Assembly: GCA_002457645.1 (NCBI GenBank)
Contig: NTKH01000002.1
Span: 1-55,587, forward strand
Origin: Bacteroidetes bacterium MED-G20
GTDB taxonomy: Bacteria; Bacteroidota; Bacteroidia; Flavobacteriales_D; Parvicellaceae
DNA: 55,587 nucleotides
Reading direction: 5' to 3'
The position numbers were made by a program, and so were the translations under genes. This document shows, in pieces, positions 25,760-36,113 of the stretch. How positions within the stretch are numbered: the first letter of the stretch is position 1; each line of letters begins with the position of its first letter. The notes below the pieces were generated by a model that saw nothing but the letters and a program-made list of their open reading frames with translations, had not been told where the DNA came from and did not search any database.

Positions 25760-27184
25760 ATGAGTAAAAGAACCAAAATTGTTGCGACGATTGGACCAGC
25801 AACATCAGAAACCAGCACTTTAAAATCAATGATTAAAGAAGGAGTAAATGTTTTTAGAGTCAATTTTTCTCATGGTTCCCATGAAGATCATATAGAAGCA
25901 ATTAATAAAATTAGATTAGTTGATAATGAATTAGGAACTCATTCTGCAATTTTAGCTGATTTACAAGGCCCTAAAATTAGAATTGGCAACATGCCTGAAG
26001 ATGGTCTTCTGCTGAAAAATGAAGAAGATTTTTATTTAACTACTCTTGAAAATCATGATTACCCTCTAGCTGCTCAAATTTTCATTGAGCGAATTCCAAA
26101 AGATGTTAAAAAAGGAGAAAAAGTTTTATTAGATGATGGTAAAATTCATCTTGAAGTTGTCGAAACTAATTTAAAAGATACTGTTAAAACAAAAGTAGTA
26201 GCTGGTGGATTATTATTTTCGAAAAAAGGACTTAATCTTCCTGATACCAATATCAATATTGCCAGTTTAACTGAAAAAGATAGATCAGATTTAATTATAG
26301 CTTTAGAACAAAAGGTAGACTGGATTGGTTTTTCTTTTGTTCGATCAGCTAGGGAAGTAATAGAGCTAAGACATCTTATTAATAGCCATAATGGTGAAGC
26401 TAAAATTATAGCAAAAATAGAAAAGCCTGAAGCAGTTAGTGATTTAACTGGTATTCTAAGCGAAACTGATGCAGTTATGGTGGCAAGAGGAGATTTGGGG
26501 GTTGAAATACCATTAGAAACAGTTCCTATAATTCAAAAACAAATTGTTGCCTTAGCAAAAGACATGGCGAAGCCAGTAATTATTGCTACTCAAATGATGG
26601 AAAGTATGATGGATAATATTACTCCAAACAGAGCGGAAGTTAATGATGTGGCCAATGCTGTTATGGACGGAGCTGATGCTGTTATGTTAAGTGGGGAAAC
26701 ATCTGTTGGTAAACATCCTGTACAAGTTATTAAAATAATGTCTAGAATAATTAATGAAGTTGAGTCTAAGTATGAAAACATTTACGTTAAAGAGACTTTA
26801 CCTAAAAAAAATAACGAAAGATTTATTACAGACTCCATATGTTTTAATGCTTGCAGACTGTCTCATAGAGTTGAAGCAAAAGCAATTATTACCATGACTC
26901 ATTCAGGATATACTGCTTATAAAATTTCAAGTCAAAGGCCTAAATCTGAGATCTTTGTTTTCTCAAGTAATAAAAAACTATTAAGTACATTATCTCTTGT
27001 TTGGGGTGTAAGTACTTTTTATTATGATAAAACAATAAGTACTGATCATACTATTGCTGATATTATGCATCTTCTAAAAAATGATGATTACGTTGAAAGT
27101 GGAGATTTAATTGTGAATACAGCTAGTATTCCTCTTGGAGAAAACGGAAAGACCAACATGCTCAAATTAAGTTATATAGAATAA
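25760..27184 (+). CDS. pyk: Pyruvate kinase
   Basis: The enzyme converts phosphoenolpyruvate and ADP to pyruvate and ATP. The 474-residue protein shows TKIVATIGPATSE, FRVNFSHGSHEDH, ILADLQGPKIRIG, the catalytic Lys in AKIEKPEA, MVARGDLGVEIP, and the signature TQMMESMMDNITPNRAEVND with GADAVMLSGETSVG. The C-terminal domain is complete. The next gene starts directly after its stop (TAAATG). Confidence 0.98.
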   Translation: MSKRTKIVATIGPATSETSTLKSMIKEGVNVFRVNFSHGSHEDHIEAINKIRLVDNELGTHSAILADLQGPKIRIGNMPEDGLLLKNEEDFYLTTLENHDYPLAAQIFIERIPKDVKKGEKVLLDDGKIHLEVVETNLKDTVKTKVVAGGLLFSKKGLNLPDTNINIASLTEKDRSDLIIALEQKVDWIGFSFVRSAREVIELRHLINSHNGEAKIIAKIEKPEAVSDLTGILSETDAVMVARGDLGVEIPLETVPIIQKQIVALAKDMAKPVIIATQMMESMMDNITPNRAEVNDVANAVMDGADAVMLSGETSVGKHPVQVIKIMSRIINEVESKYENIYVKETLPKKNNERFITDSICFNACRLSHRVEAKAIITMTHSGYTAYKISSQRPKSEIFVFSSNKKLLSTLSLVWGVSTFYYDKTISTDHTIADIMHLLKNDDYVESGDLIVNTASIPLGENGKTNMLKLSYIE

Positions 27185-28237
27185 ATGATTAACGTTAATT
27201 TATTAAAAAAAATATGTGAAACTCCTGGGGCGCCTGGTTTTGAAAACAGAGTTAGAGATTTGGTTCTTAAGGAAATTGATGGGTTTGTAGATAAAATTGA
27301 AATCGATAATATGGGTAATATAATTGCCTTAAAGAAAGGGGAAGATTCTTCAAAATCTGTTATGATTGGAGCTCATATGGATGAAATTGGTTTTATTGTA
27401 ACTCATATAAATGAAAAAGGATTTTTAAAATTTCATCCACTGGGTGGCTTTGATCCTAAAACCTTGACTGCACAAAGAGTTGTGGTACATGGCAAAAAAG
27501 ATGTAATTGGGGTTATGGGTTCTAAGCCCATTCATGTTATGACCAACGAAGAAAAAAATAGGGTACCTAAAATTAATGATTACTACATTGATCTTGGTCT
27601 TAAAAAATCTGAAATCAAAAAAATAATTTCTGTTGGAGATTCAGTAACTAGAGAAAGAGGTCTTATTGAAATGGGGGATTGTCTTAATTGTAAAAGTTTA
27701 GACAATCGGGTGTCTGTATTTATTCTAATAGAATCTTTAAAAAAATTAAAAAGTCCAGCTTTTGACACCTACGCTGTATTTACAGTACAAGAAGAAGTTG
27801 GAATAAGAGGAGCACAAGTAGCAACACAAAAAATAAAACCTGATTTTGGCTTAGGGTTAGACACTACTATTGCTTATGACGTGCCAGGAGCAGGGGAACA
27901 TGAGAAAATAACATCCTTAGGAAATGGTGTAGCAATAAAGATTATGGATGCTAGCACAATTTGTGATAATAGAATGATTCAATTCATGAGGAAAACAGCT
28001 GATTCTCATAAAATTTTATGGCAAAATGAAATACTTACTGCTGGAGGAACTGATACTGCAAATATTCAAAGAATGACACCAGGTGGATCTATTGCTGGTG
28101 CTTTTTCAATTCCAACTAGACATATCCACCAAGTTATAGAAATGGTGCATAAAAAAGATGTAAAAAACTGTATTGATCTATTGAGATACTGCTTAGAAGA
28201 GATGAATCAACATAAATGGGAACATGAGATAAATTAA
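27185..28237 (+). CDS. M42 family metallo-aminopeptidase
   Basis: The 350-residue cytosolic peptidase has the di-metal pattern of M42 (glutamyl aminopeptidase/TET type): [50 protein letters not shown] and the final HIHQVIEM. These enzymes form large tetrahedral particles that trim peptides. It is translationally linked to pyk and converges on pheS with a 4-base stop overlap. Confidence 0.92.
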   Translation: MINVNLLKKICETPGAPGFENRVRDLVLKEIDGFVDKIEIDNMGNIIALKKGEDSSKSVMIGAHMDEIGFIVTHINEKGFLKFHPLGGFDPKTLTAQRVVVHGKKDVIGVMGSKPIHVMTNEEKNRVPKINDYYIDLGLKKSEIKKIISVGDSVTRERGLIEMGDCLNCKSLDNRVSVFILIESLKKLKSPAFDTYAVFTVQEEVGIRGAQVATQKIKPDFGLGLDTTIAYDVPGAGEHEKITSLGNGVAIKIMDASTICDNRMIQFMRKTADSHKILWQNEILTAGGTDTANIQRMTPGGSIAGAFSIPTRHIHQVIEMVHKKDVKNCIDLLRYCLEEMNQHKWEHEIN

Positions 28238-29253
28238 AACGAATCTGAACTAAATTGTTTTAAAAACCTTAAATCATTTTCTGAATAAAGTCTTAGATCA
28301 TTGACTTCATATATTAACTGAGCTATTCGTTCAACACCCATTCCAAAGGCATAACCGCTGTAAAGATTTGGATCAATCTTACAATTTTCCAAAACATTAG
28401 GATCAACCATCCCGCATCCCATAATTTCTAGCCAACCTGAATATTTGCAAACATTACAACCCTTGCCTTTACAAATAGTACATGAAACATCAACTTCAGC
28501 AGACGGTTCTGTAAAAGGAAAATAGGATGGTCTCAATCTAATTTTAGTTTCATTTCCAAACATGGCTTTGGTAAAATACATTAGGGTTTGCTTCATATCT
28601 GCAAATGAAACATCTTTATCAATATAAAGACCTTCAACTTGATGAAAGAAACAATGTGCTCTTGCCGAAATAGCTTCGTTCCTGTAAACTCTACCTGGTG
28701 ATATAGTTCTAATGGGTGGTTGGTTTTTTTCCATTACTCTTACTTGAACTGAAGATGTATGTGTTCTCAAAGCTATATCTTGATTTATAAAAAAAGTATC
28801 TTGCATATCTCTTGCTGGATGTTCTTCTGGAAAGTTAAGTGCTGTGAAATTATGCCAATCATCTTCAATCTCCGGACCTTCTGAAATAGAAAAGCCAATG
28901 TGAGAGAAAATATTAATTATTCTATCTCTAATTATTGTTATGGGGTGTCTGGAACCAATATCATTTGGTTGACCAGGTATTGTGAAATCAGTATTAGATT
29001 TTGGTTTTGAGGAATTTTTCACTAATGAAGACTTTAGTTCTTCAACTTTATTTAATGCATTTTTCTTTAAAATATTGAGTTGTCTTCCAAATTCTTTTTT
29101 TTCACTAATTGGTACTAATTTAAAATTATTAAATAATAAAGTGATTTTACCTTTTTTACCCAAAAACAAAATTCTAAAATTTTCTATCTCATCTAAGGAA
29201 CTACTAACAAAAGATTGAACTTCATTATTTATTTTATTTATATCCTCAATCAT
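28234..29253 (-). CDS. pheS: Phenylalanyl-tRNA synthetase alpha subunit
   Basis: The 339-residue class II subunit carries the Phe-activating site: an N-terminal coiled coil (about 1-85), [45 protein letters not shown] and [14 protein letters not shown]. Four Cys near residue 255-266 ([12 protein letters not shown]) form a likely zinc knuckle seen in a subset of bacterial PheS. pheT is 16 kb to the right, so the two subunits are not in one operon. It follows the cyclophilin gene with 1 base between. Confidence 0.97.
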   Translation of the reverse strand: MIEDINKINNEVQSFVSSSLDEIENFRILFLGKKGKITLLFNNFKLVPISEKKEFGRQLNILKKNALNKVEELKSSLVKNSSKPKSNTDFTIPGQPNDIGSRHPITIIRDRIINIFSHIGFSISEGPEIEDDWHNFTALNFPEEHPARDMQDTFFINQDIALRTHTSSVQVRVMEKNQPPIRTISPGRVYRNEAISARAHCFFHQVEGLYIDKDVSFADMKQTLMYFTKAMFGNETKIRLRPSYFPFTEPSAEVDVSCTICKGKGCNVCKYSGWLEIMGCGMVDPNVLENCKIDPNLYSGYAFGMGVERIAQLIYEVNDLRLYSENDLRFLKQFSSDSF

Positions 29254-29254
29254 G

Positions 29255-30118
29255 TTATTCTTTAATTTTAGTTGATAAAATTATTAAAGGTTTTACTGGA
29301 ACATCACCTGTTAAAGTTGGCACAGAACATATACTATCAATAATTTCTAACCCTTCAACAACTTCACCAAAAACGGTATATCCATTATCTAAAAAGGGAG
29401 TTCCTCCTATAGATTTATAGGTTTCTATTGCATCTTTTGAAAATGAAAATTTATTTTCTTCTTCTTTAATAACTTGAGATTTAATTTCTTGAATGAGCAT
29501 ATTTAGACTGTCATTAAGACGATTTTGTTGACAATATTTTATTTGATTCATATAATGAACATTTTCAGATTTTTTCAGAAATTTTCCAATTAAACCATTT
29601 TCTTGTTGTTGATTGATTTTTTGTTCCATTTGCTTTAGCTGCAGTTCAGAATAGGTTTTCCCTTGCACTAAGTAGAACTGACTTCCACTTGATTTTTTTT
29701 CAGGGTTAGCATTATCTCCCATTCTTGCCGCTGCCAAAGCACCTTTTTTATGAATATATTCAGAAATAAATTCTGCAGGTATGGTTTCACCGAAGCTTTT
29801 CTGACCGAGTTGACCATTGAAATCATTAATCTTAGAATTAGGATCACCTGCTTGAGCCATAAATCCCTTAATGACTCTATGAAATTTTACTCCGTCATAA
29901 AAACCTTCTTTAACTAATTTCAAAAAATTAATTTTATGAAGAGGGGTTTTATTATAAAGCTTTATTGTCACCATTCCCAATGAAGTTTCCATATTAATAT
30001 ATGTTTCTTCAGAGATGGTTTGGGTAGATTCTTGAGAAAACAAAGTGTTGATATTAATTGCCATCAAAAGAATAATGGATCTTTGAACTTTAAAAATATT
30101 TTTAGTAATAGAAATCAT
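29255..30118 (-). CDS. Exported cyclophilin-type peptidyl-prolyl isomerase
   Basis: The protein is about 287 residues with a signal-like N-terminus ([16 protein letters not shown]). The cyclophilin domain has [17 protein letters not shown], with the catalytic Arg in FHRV, and [18 protein letters not shown] followed by SQFYLVQG. An insertion of about 90 charged, helical residues (about 160-240) splits the fold before [20 protein letters not shown]. It probably assists folding in the periplasm. ATG 30118 is preferred to a TTG one codon upstream. pheS follows on the same strand. Confidence 0.9.
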   Translation of the reverse strand: MISITKNIFKVQRSIILLMAININTLFSQESTQTISEETYINMETSLGMVTIKLYNKTPLHKINFLKLVKEGFYDGVKFHRVIKGFMAQAGDPNSKINDFNGQLGQKSFGETIPAEFISEYIHKKGALAAARMGDNANPEKKSSGSQFYLVQGKTYSELQLKQMEQKINQQQENGLIGKFLKKSENVHYMNQIKYCQQNRLNDSLNMLIQEIKSQVIKEEENKFSFSKDAIETYKSIGGTPFLDNGYTVFGEVVEGLEIIDSICSVPTLTGDVPVKPLIILSTKIKE

Positions 30119-30183
30119 CAATAATTAAATCTTAAAATTTTTTAAATTGCAATTTAAAAAAAACCAAACTTATACAAAATTAA

Positions 30184-30558
30184 GTGAACTTTAGAAAAGC
30201 ATTTGACAGGATATTCATATTTGTAAGTTTATTTATAAGCTTTGCTTTACTTTTTTCATGTTATAAACAAGAAAAGACTTTGGCAATTATTACTGTTTTA
30301 GACAACAATACTAATGATCCTATTGCAGATGCAAATGTTCGATTATTTTATGACCCATCCAATGGCTCCAATGTGCCCTTAATTGATGTTCAAAAAATAA
30401 CGAGAGACAATGGTTCTGCTAGTTTTGATTTTTCTGATAGATATCAAGATGGCCAAGCTGGTTTTGCAGTTTTAGATGTTGAAATAGATGGTGTTTTTAT
30501 GGGTGTTATTAACATCGTTGAAATGAGTACAACTGAAAAAAACATTTTTATTCCTTAA
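30184..30558 (+). CDS. Small lipoprotein with Ig-like (carboxypeptidase-regulatory-like) fold
   Basis: The 124-residue protein begins with GTG and has a signal ending LLFSC (lipobox). The mature part (LAIITVLDNNTNDPIADANV, then FSDRYQDGQAGFAVLDVEID) has the pattern of a small transthyretin-like/CarboxypepD_reg-like sandwich. No enzymatic motif is seen. The following small membrane protein starts at its stop codon. Confidence 0.75.
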   Translation: MNFRKAFDRIFIFVSLFISFALLFSCYKQEKTLAIITVLDNNTNDPIADANVRLFYDPSNGSNVPLIDVQKITRDNGSASFDFSDRYQDGQAGFAVLDVEIDGVFMGVINIVEMSTTEKNIFIP

Positions 30559-30771
30559 TTGCTTATTTTGACTAAAAAAAGAATCTACTTTCACATATTA
30601 GTATCTTTTTTAATTCTATTATACCAAATATATTTTACAATATTTATTTCTGGATTTTTTGGAAATTTACTTTTGATTATATTAAAAAAGTCTGTATTAA
30701 TGATATCTTTTTATTGGTTTTTTATTTATCTATTACAATTAATTAAGACTCAATTTTTTAGTTCAAAATAA
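30559..30771 (+). CDS. Small two-helix membrane protein
   Basis: A 70-residue frame begins with TTG directly after the TAA of the lipoprotein gene; a second TTG three codons on (MTKKRIYFH) is an alternative start. It has two hydrophobic segments (FHILVSFLILLYQIYFTIFI and VLMISFYWFFIYLLQL) separated by Lys residues. The spacing suggests co-expression with the lipoprotein. No family is recognised. Confidence 0.55.
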   Translation: MLILTKKRIYFHILVSFLILLYQIYFTIFISGFFGNLLLIILKKSVLMISFYWFFIYLLQLIKTQFFSSK

Positions 30772-30844
30772 TAATTAAGTAGTTAAAGAATTTTGTTTTT
30801 ATTATTTGTGAACTATTAATCCTAATTTTATAACAACATTTATT

Positions 30845-31618
30845 ATGAAAAGAAAAAATATATTATTTAAAGTTGAAAATGGTATTGGATTAATTAAAAT
30901 TAATAGACCTGACCAACTCAATGCTTTAAATAATGAAACAATCGAAGAGCTTCATCAACAATTTGAAGAAATCGACCATAACAATAATGTTAAAGTAATA
31001 ATTATAATTGGCGAAGGGGAAAAAGCTTTTGTTGCTGGAGCAGACATTAAGGAATTTTCCAATTTTTCTAAAGAGCAAGGTAAAAAATTAGCAAAAAATG
31101 GTCAAGTCAAGTTATTTAACTTAATTGAAAATTTCTCTAAGCCAGTTATAGCTGCAATTAATGGATTTGCCTTAGGAGGTGGACTAGAACTAGCTATGGC
31201 ATGTCATATTAGAGTAGCTTCTGAAAATGCTAAAATGGGGCTTCCTGAAGTAAGTTTAGGGTTAATTCCGGGATATGGAGGAACTCAGAGACTTGCTCAA
31301 CTTATTGGAAAAGGAAAGGCATTAGAGTTAATAACCACTGCCCAAATGATCAACTCCAACCAAGCCTTAGAATATGGGCTAATTAATCACTTAGTATCTC
31401 AAGAAAACTTAATTGCAAAATGTTTTGAAATTTCAAAACAAATAATGAAAAACTCTCCCAATGCAATTGCAGCTGCTATAAAATCAATAAATGCTGGTTA
31501 TAATAAAGATTTAAATGGATATAATGAAGAAATTGAATCTTTTGGAAATTGTTTCCAAAGTGATGAATTTATAGAAGGGACCCAAGCTTTTTTGGAAAAA
31601 AGAAGACCAAATTTTTAA
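30845..31618 (+). CDS. Enoyl-CoA hydratase/isomerase family protein
   Basis: The 257-residue crotonase-fold protein has the oxyanion strands AFVAGADIKEF and GFALGGGLELAMACHIRVAS, and two candidate catalytic Glu in GGGLELAMA and GLPEVSLGLIPGYGG. This matches short-chain enoyl-CoA hydratases, which act in fatty-acid or amino-acid breakdown. The substrate cannot be fixed. The following flippase gene begins 4 bases later, so the two probably share a transcript. Confidence 0.92.
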   Translation: MKRKNILFKVENGIGLIKINRPDQLNALNNETIEELHQQFEEIDHNNNVKVIIIIGEGEKAFVAGADIKEFSNFSKEQGKKLAKNGQVKLFNLIENFSKPVIAAINGFALGGGLELAMACHIRVASENAKMGLPEVSLGLIPGYGGTQRLAQLIGKGKALELITTAQMINSNQALEYGLINHLVSQENLIAKCFEISKQIMKNSPNAIAAAIKSINAGYNKDLNGYNEEIESFGNCFQSDEFIEGTQAFLEKRRPNF

Positions 31619-31621
31619 CTA

Positions 31622-33133
31622 TTGAGTTCGATTAGAAAATTAATAGGTCAAACAGCTATTTATGGATCAAGTAGCATTATAGGTCGATTTCTTAATTTTC
31701 TGCTAACTCCATTATATGTAATCCAATTTTCTAACGAGCAATATGGAATAATTACAGAGATGTATGCCTACGTTGCTTTTTTAGTAGTGCTACTAACTTA
31801 TGGAATGGAAACCGCATTATTTCGATTTTCTAATGAGAATAAAAACAACTTTAATCAAGTATATAGTAATACTTTGTTCTCCATTCTTTCAACTTCTTCC
31901 TTTTTCATTTTAATAGTAAGTATATTTTCTCAGGATATTGCCAATCTACTTAAATATCCTGAACATGCCGAATATATTATTTGGTTTGGTATGATAGTAG
32001 GTATCGATGCAATCTCTTCAATGGCCTTAGCACAACTCCGACTTAAAGAAAAAGCGAAAAAATTTGCACTTATTAATTTTTTGAATGTTGGTGTCAATAT
32101 AAGTTTAAACTTATTTTTTATCCTTTATTGTAAAGTTAATCATGATAATGGTTATTCTAATTGGATAATAGACTCCCTCTATAATCCTGAAATTGGAGTA
32201 GGTTACGTTTTTATTTCCAACTTAATTGCAAGTATCATTAAATTTTTGGCATTAATTTCTGAAATGAATTTTAGCGGCAATTTTGATTTTTCAATTATAA
32301 GGTCCATGCTAAAATATTCTGGACCAATGCTTTTAGTAGGGCTAGCCTATGTTATCAATGAGACCTTAGACAGAGCTATGTTAAAAGAGATTTTATATAG
32401 TCAGTATTTAGAGTCCGGAATTAGCAGGACAGAATCTTTAAAACTCGCACTATCTCAAAATGGGATTTATGGTGCAAATTATAAAATCACTATGATTATT
32501 AGTATGTTTATTCAAGCATTTAGATATGCTTCTGAACCCTTTTTCTTTAAAGATGAAGTAAATAAGAATTCTAAAGAAACCCTATCCAAAGTGATGAATT
32601 ATTTTACAATCATGTTAGTATTTATATTTTTAGTAATTACTCTTTATCTTCAATTATTTAAATATTTTATAAATAATCCTGATTATTGGGAAGGTTTAAA
32701 TGTTGTTCCTATACTATTGGGTGCTAATATTTTTCTTGGTATTTATACTAGCTTATCCATTTGGTATAAATTATCAGATAAAACTATTTATGGAGCCTAC
32801 ATATCTGGATTTGGGGTTTTAGTAACTGTAGCTATTAATTTTTTATTAATTCCAAAATATGGTTATTTGGCATCTGCTTATGCTACTCTATCGTGCTATG
32901 GCTGTATGATGATTCTAAGTTATTTTCTTGGTCAAAAACATTATAAAGTTCCCTACAACTTAAGGAAGTTTTTTATATATATGGGTTCAGGAATTTTAAT
33001 TTACATTTTAAGTATTCCAATTAATCCAACACAAAATCTTAGTCTTCTTCAATATGGTTATCACACTTTCCTATTGATTAGTTTTCTAATTTTGGTTTTA
33101 ATTATTGAAAAACCATTTAGTAAGATCGTTTAA
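31622..33133 (+). CDS. Polysaccharide flippase (MATE/Wzx-like oligosaccharide transporter)
   Basis: The 503-residue protein has about 12-14 TM helices and a typical start (SSIRKLIGQTAIYGSSSIIGRFLNFLLTPLY). The family moves lipid-linked oligosaccharides across the inner membrane. The start is TTG at 31622. In many Bacteroidota this gene precedes dut and the TPR-DUF4292-EnvC series, as here, indicating a conserved envelope-biogenesis cluster. Confidence 0.9.
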   Translation: MSSIRKLIGQTAIYGSSSIIGRFLNFLLTPLYVIQFSNEQYGIITEMYAYVAFLVVLLTYGMETALFRFSNENKNNFNQVYSNTLFSILSTSSFFILIVSIFSQDIANLLKYPEHAEYIIWFGMIVGIDAISSMALAQLRLKEKAKKFALINFLNVGVNISLNLFFILYCKVNHDNGYSNWIIDSLYNPEIGVGYVFISNLIASIIKFLALISEMNFSGNFDFSIIRSMLKYSGPMLLVGLAYVINETLDRAMLKEILYSQYLESGISRTESLKLALSQNGIYGANYKITMIISMFIQAFRYASEPFFFKDEVNKNSKETLSKVMNYFTIMLVFIFLVITLYLQLFKYFINNPDYWEGLNVVPILLGANIFLGIYTSLSIWYKLSDKTIYGAYISGFGVLVTVAINFLLIPKYGYLASAYATLSCYGCMMILSYFLGQKHYKVPYNLRKFFIYMGSGILIYILSIPINPTQNLSLLQYGYHTFLLISFLILVLIIEKPFSKIV

Positions 33134-33141
33134 AATAGAAG

Positions 33142-33579
33142 ATGAAAAAAATAAAAATTGTAAATAGTTCAGGACATCCCAACCCTAAACTTGAAACTCA
33201 AGGATCAGCAGGAGCAGATTTAAGGGCTTTTATAAATGATACTATTATTATTAAACCTTTTGAAAGGAAATTAATTCCCACGGGACTAAAGTTAGAATTA
33301 CCTCAAGGTTATGAAGCCCAAGTTAGATCTCGCAGTGGCTTGGCTTTAAAAAATGGTATTGCTGTTCTAAACTCTCCAGGAACAATTGACTCAGACTATA
33401 GAGGAGATATTGGGGTCATACTTATCAATCTTTCTAAGGATATATTTACTGTAAATAATGGTGATCGAATAGCACAAATAATTATTGCAAAACATGAATT
33501 TCCTATTTTTATTGAAACTGAAAAACTAAAAAGTAGTGACAGAGGAGAAAGTGGTTTTGGAAGTACAGGTGAAAACTAA
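33142..33579 (+). CDS. dut: dUTP diphosphatase
   Basis: The 145-residue trimeric dUTPase has all five motifs in order: GSAGADLRA, RSRSGLALKNG, VLNSPGTIDSDYRGDIGV, NNGDRIAQIII and the C-terminal RGESGFGSTG arm. It hydrolyses dUTP to dUMP, limiting uracil incorporation. It sits in the envelope cluster with 8 bases after the flippase gene. Confidence 0.97.
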   Translation: MKKIKIVNSSGHPNPKLETQGSAGADLRAFINDTIIIKPFERKLIPTGLKLELPQGYEAQVRSRSGLALKNGIAVLNSPGTIDSDYRGDIGVILINLSKDIFTVNNGDRIAQIIIAKHEFPIFIETEKLKSSDRGESGFGSTGEN

Positions 33580-33595
33580 TTTATTAAAGTTGCTT

Positions 33596-35296
33596 ATGAG
33601 GTTACCTCTAATACTATTTTTTACTCTTTACACATTGATATTAATTTTTAATGCCAAAGCTCAGAAAAAAGAGTCTTTCGATGAAAGAGTATTCTCAAAA
33701 TTTCTTATTCAAGCAACAGGATCAAAGATAAGTGGTGACTTATATGCAGCAGACTCGATTTATAAAAAATGTTTGGAAATCAACCCCAATAGTGGAGTGG
33801 TCAATTTTGAACTTTCAGGAATTTATAGAAGTTTAAACCAACCTTTGGTTGCATTAGAATATGCCCATAAAGCTGTTAATATCAATAATGAGAATGAATG
33901 GTATTTAGCAAACCTTGCCACTCTATATAAAGAAATAGGCAATCATAAAAAAAGTGTAGAATCTTTTACAAAATTGAAAGAACTAAAACCAGAAAAAATA
34001 ACTTACTTATTCTCCTTAACAGAAGAGCTACTAGCTAATAAAAAATATAAACAAGCAATTGAAATCTTAAATGAGATAGAAAAAGATATAGGAATTAATG
34101 AAGACCTTTCAATCCAAAAACATCAGATATATGTTTACTTAAAAAACAAGAAAAAAGCTATTATTGAACTGGACAATTTAATTAATGAAGATTCAACTAA
34201 TTTAAGAATCTTAGGTTTGTTAGCTGAATATTATGAAAATATAAATCAGTCTGTTAAAGCCAAAATTTTATTAGATGATATGATGAAGATAGATTCTTCA
34301 AATGGATTGGTGAGGCTTTCTTTATTCCAACATTATTATAAAAAAAGAAAATTCATAGAAGGATATTTAGAGCTACTATATGTTATGAAATCAAAAGAAG
34401 TTGAAGAAAGCTTAAAAAAACAAATGCTATTACAAATTTTTTATGATAAAAATAGTCCTTACTCTTTATTTGAAACATCTAACCTAATTCACAACTTTCT
34501 TAAAGAACACCCTAACAACAGTGATGTGCTTCTAATTTTGGGTAATCTTAAAATGATGCAAGGAAAAGAAGATACAGCGTGCTATTTTTTAAGGAAATCA
34601 CTAAATATTAATTCTCTTCCAATTGACGGTTGGATTCAACTAATTTCTTCAACAATTTCTAGAGGAAAATTTGATATTGCCGTTAAAGATGCCAAAGCTG
34701 CAATTGAAAGTCATCCCAATCAACCATTTCCTTACTTAGCTATGGGAATTAGCCTTTCAAATAATGAACAATTAGATGAATCCTTAAAATTTCTTTACCT
34801 AGGAAGGGAACTCGTTATGACCGATTCTATATTAGAGAGTGATTTTCTACATGAAATTGGCAATGTTTATTACAAACAAAACAAATTTGAGAAATGCTTT
34901 GATTATTATGAAATGTCAATAGCTTTAAATCCAAAAAATCTAATCCTTTTAAATAATTACAGCTATTATTTAGCATTAAGAAAAACAAATCTTCAACGAG
35001 CAGAGGAGTTAATATTAATAGTTTTAGATAAATTCCCCAATATTGCAAGCTACTGCGACACCTATGGATGGGTATTATTTCAAATGGGAAAATATTCTCT
35101 TTCTGAAAAAGAATTATTTAAAGCAGTGGTTTATAGTAATGAGAGGTCTGGAGAAGTTCTTGAGCACTATGGAGATGCATTATTTAAACTTAATAAAAAA
35201 GACGGGGCCTTATTATTTTGGAAAAAGGCTAGAGAAACTGGTGAATATTCAAAAAAATTAATTCAAAAGATTAGTGAAAATAGGTTTATTGAATAG
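33596..35296 (+). CDS. Exported tetratricopeptide-repeat protein
   Basis: The protein is about 566 residues: an N-terminal signal (MRLPLILFFTLYTLILIFNAKAQ) and then roughly a dozen TPR-type helical pairs (for example ALEYAHKAVNINNENEWYLANLATLYKEIGNH and CFDYYEMSIALNPKNLILLNNYSYYLALR). The frame is open 20 codons further upstream into dut, but the ATG at 33596 gives a clean signal peptide and no dut overlap. Its end overlaps the DUF4292 gene by 23 bases. TPR proteins scaffold complexes; this one probably acts in the periplasm. Confidence 0.87.
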   Translation: MRLPLILFFTLYTLILIFNAKAQKKESFDERVFSKFLIQATGSKISGDLYAADSIYKKCLEINPNSGVVNFELSGIYRSLNQPLVALEYAHKAVNINNENEWYLANLATLYKEIGNHKKSVESFTKLKELKPEKITYLFSLTEELLANKKYKQAIEILNEIEKDIGINEDLSIQKHQIYVYLKNKKKAIIELDNLINEDSTNLRILGLLAEYYENINQSVKAKILLDDMMKIDSSNGLVRLSLFQHYYKKRKFIEGYLELLYVMKSKEVEESLKKQMLLQIFYDKNSPYSLFETSNLIHNFLKEHPNNSDVLLILGNLKMMQGKEDTACYFLRKSLNINSLPIDGWIQLISSTISRGKFDIAVKDAKAAIESHPNQPFPYLAMGISLSNNEQLDESLKFLYLGRELVMTDSILESDFLHEIGNVYYKQNKFEKCFDYYEMSIALNPKNLILLNNYSYYLALRKTNLQRAEELILIVLDKFPNIASYCDTYGWVLFQMGKYSLSEKELFKAVVYSNERSGEVLEHYGDALFKLNKKDGALLFWKKARETGEYSKKLIQKISENRFIE

Positions 35297-36113
35297 TATA
35301 AAAATTTTAATCATTGGGTTAATATTTTGTTTTTCATGCTCAACAATTAAAAATGTAGAGGATGAAAAAACAGGGAAAATCCTTAATGAAAAGAAGCTTT
35401 TGGATTCCATCAAATCTAATGAAATAAATCCTAATTGGATTAGAACAAGGGGGAATTCATTGATAAGTATTAATGAAGATGAGAGTCAGGAAGTTGAGAT
35501 TTATATAAGATCAAAAATTGATAGTGTCATTTGGATTAATATTACAAAATATAAAAAGAAAATTTTTAGGACATTATTTACAAAAGATTCTGTAAAAATG
35601 ACTATTGAATATCCAGAAAAATTATTTTTTGATGGACCCATTAATAAGCTAAATGATTTGACTAATTTATCCTTTTCATATGATCTTATTGAAGAAGTGA
35701 TAATTGGTGGGTCTTTTTTAAAATATTTAGATGATAAATTTATTTCACATTTTGAAAAAAATGAATATCATTTATTATCTCATAGACCTAGAAAAACTAA
35801 GAGAATCACTTCCAGCAAGAATAAAAAGCCAGTCAATTATATTTACCAATCTTGGATTAATCCCTTTACGTTTAAGTGCAAAAGAGTTAATTTAATTTTT
35901 CCAGAAAATAATTCTCAAATAAATATTGTTTATAAAAATAGAGAAGATATAAATGGATATTCAACTCCAATGAATATTGAAATAGAACTCAGTAACTCCG
36001 AAACTATATATAATATTACTATTGATTTTAGAGCTACAAAATATGATCTTACTCAAAAATTTCCGTTTAATAAGATTAATAGCGACTATAAATTATTGAA
36101 TTTCAATGAATAA
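35274..36113 (+). CDS. DUF4292 lipoprotein
   Basis: The protein is up to 279 residues with a lipobox (LIFCFSC). The beta-rich body resembles LolA/LolB-like lipoprotein carriers (NPNWIRTRGNSLISI, KMTIEYPEKLFFDG). DUF4292 is the family I recognise; its neighbours and fold suggest handling of lipoproteins or lipids, which is inference. The start is GTG at 35274, or TTG at 35289; both overlap the TPR gene. It overlaps the following gene by 8 bases. Confidence 0.85.
   Translation: MKIGLLNSIKILIIGLIFCFSCSTIKNVEDEKTGKILNEKKLLDSIKSNEINPNWIRTRGNSLISINEDESQEVEIYIRSKIDSVIWINITKYKKKIFRTLFTKDSVKMTIEYPEKLFFDGPINKLNDLTNLSFSYDLIEEVIIGGSFLKYLDDKFISHFEKNEYHLLSHRPRKTKRITSSKNKKPVNYIYQSWINPFTFKCKRVNLIFPENNSQINIVYKNREDINGYSTPMNIEIELSNSETIYNITIDFRATKYDLTQKFPFNKINSDYKLLNFNE

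Noticed and set aside
33536-33595. Upstream extension of the TPR protein into dut
   Set aside because: The ATG at 33596 gives a clean signal peptide and the extension would overlap dut by 44 bases with no conserved sequence.
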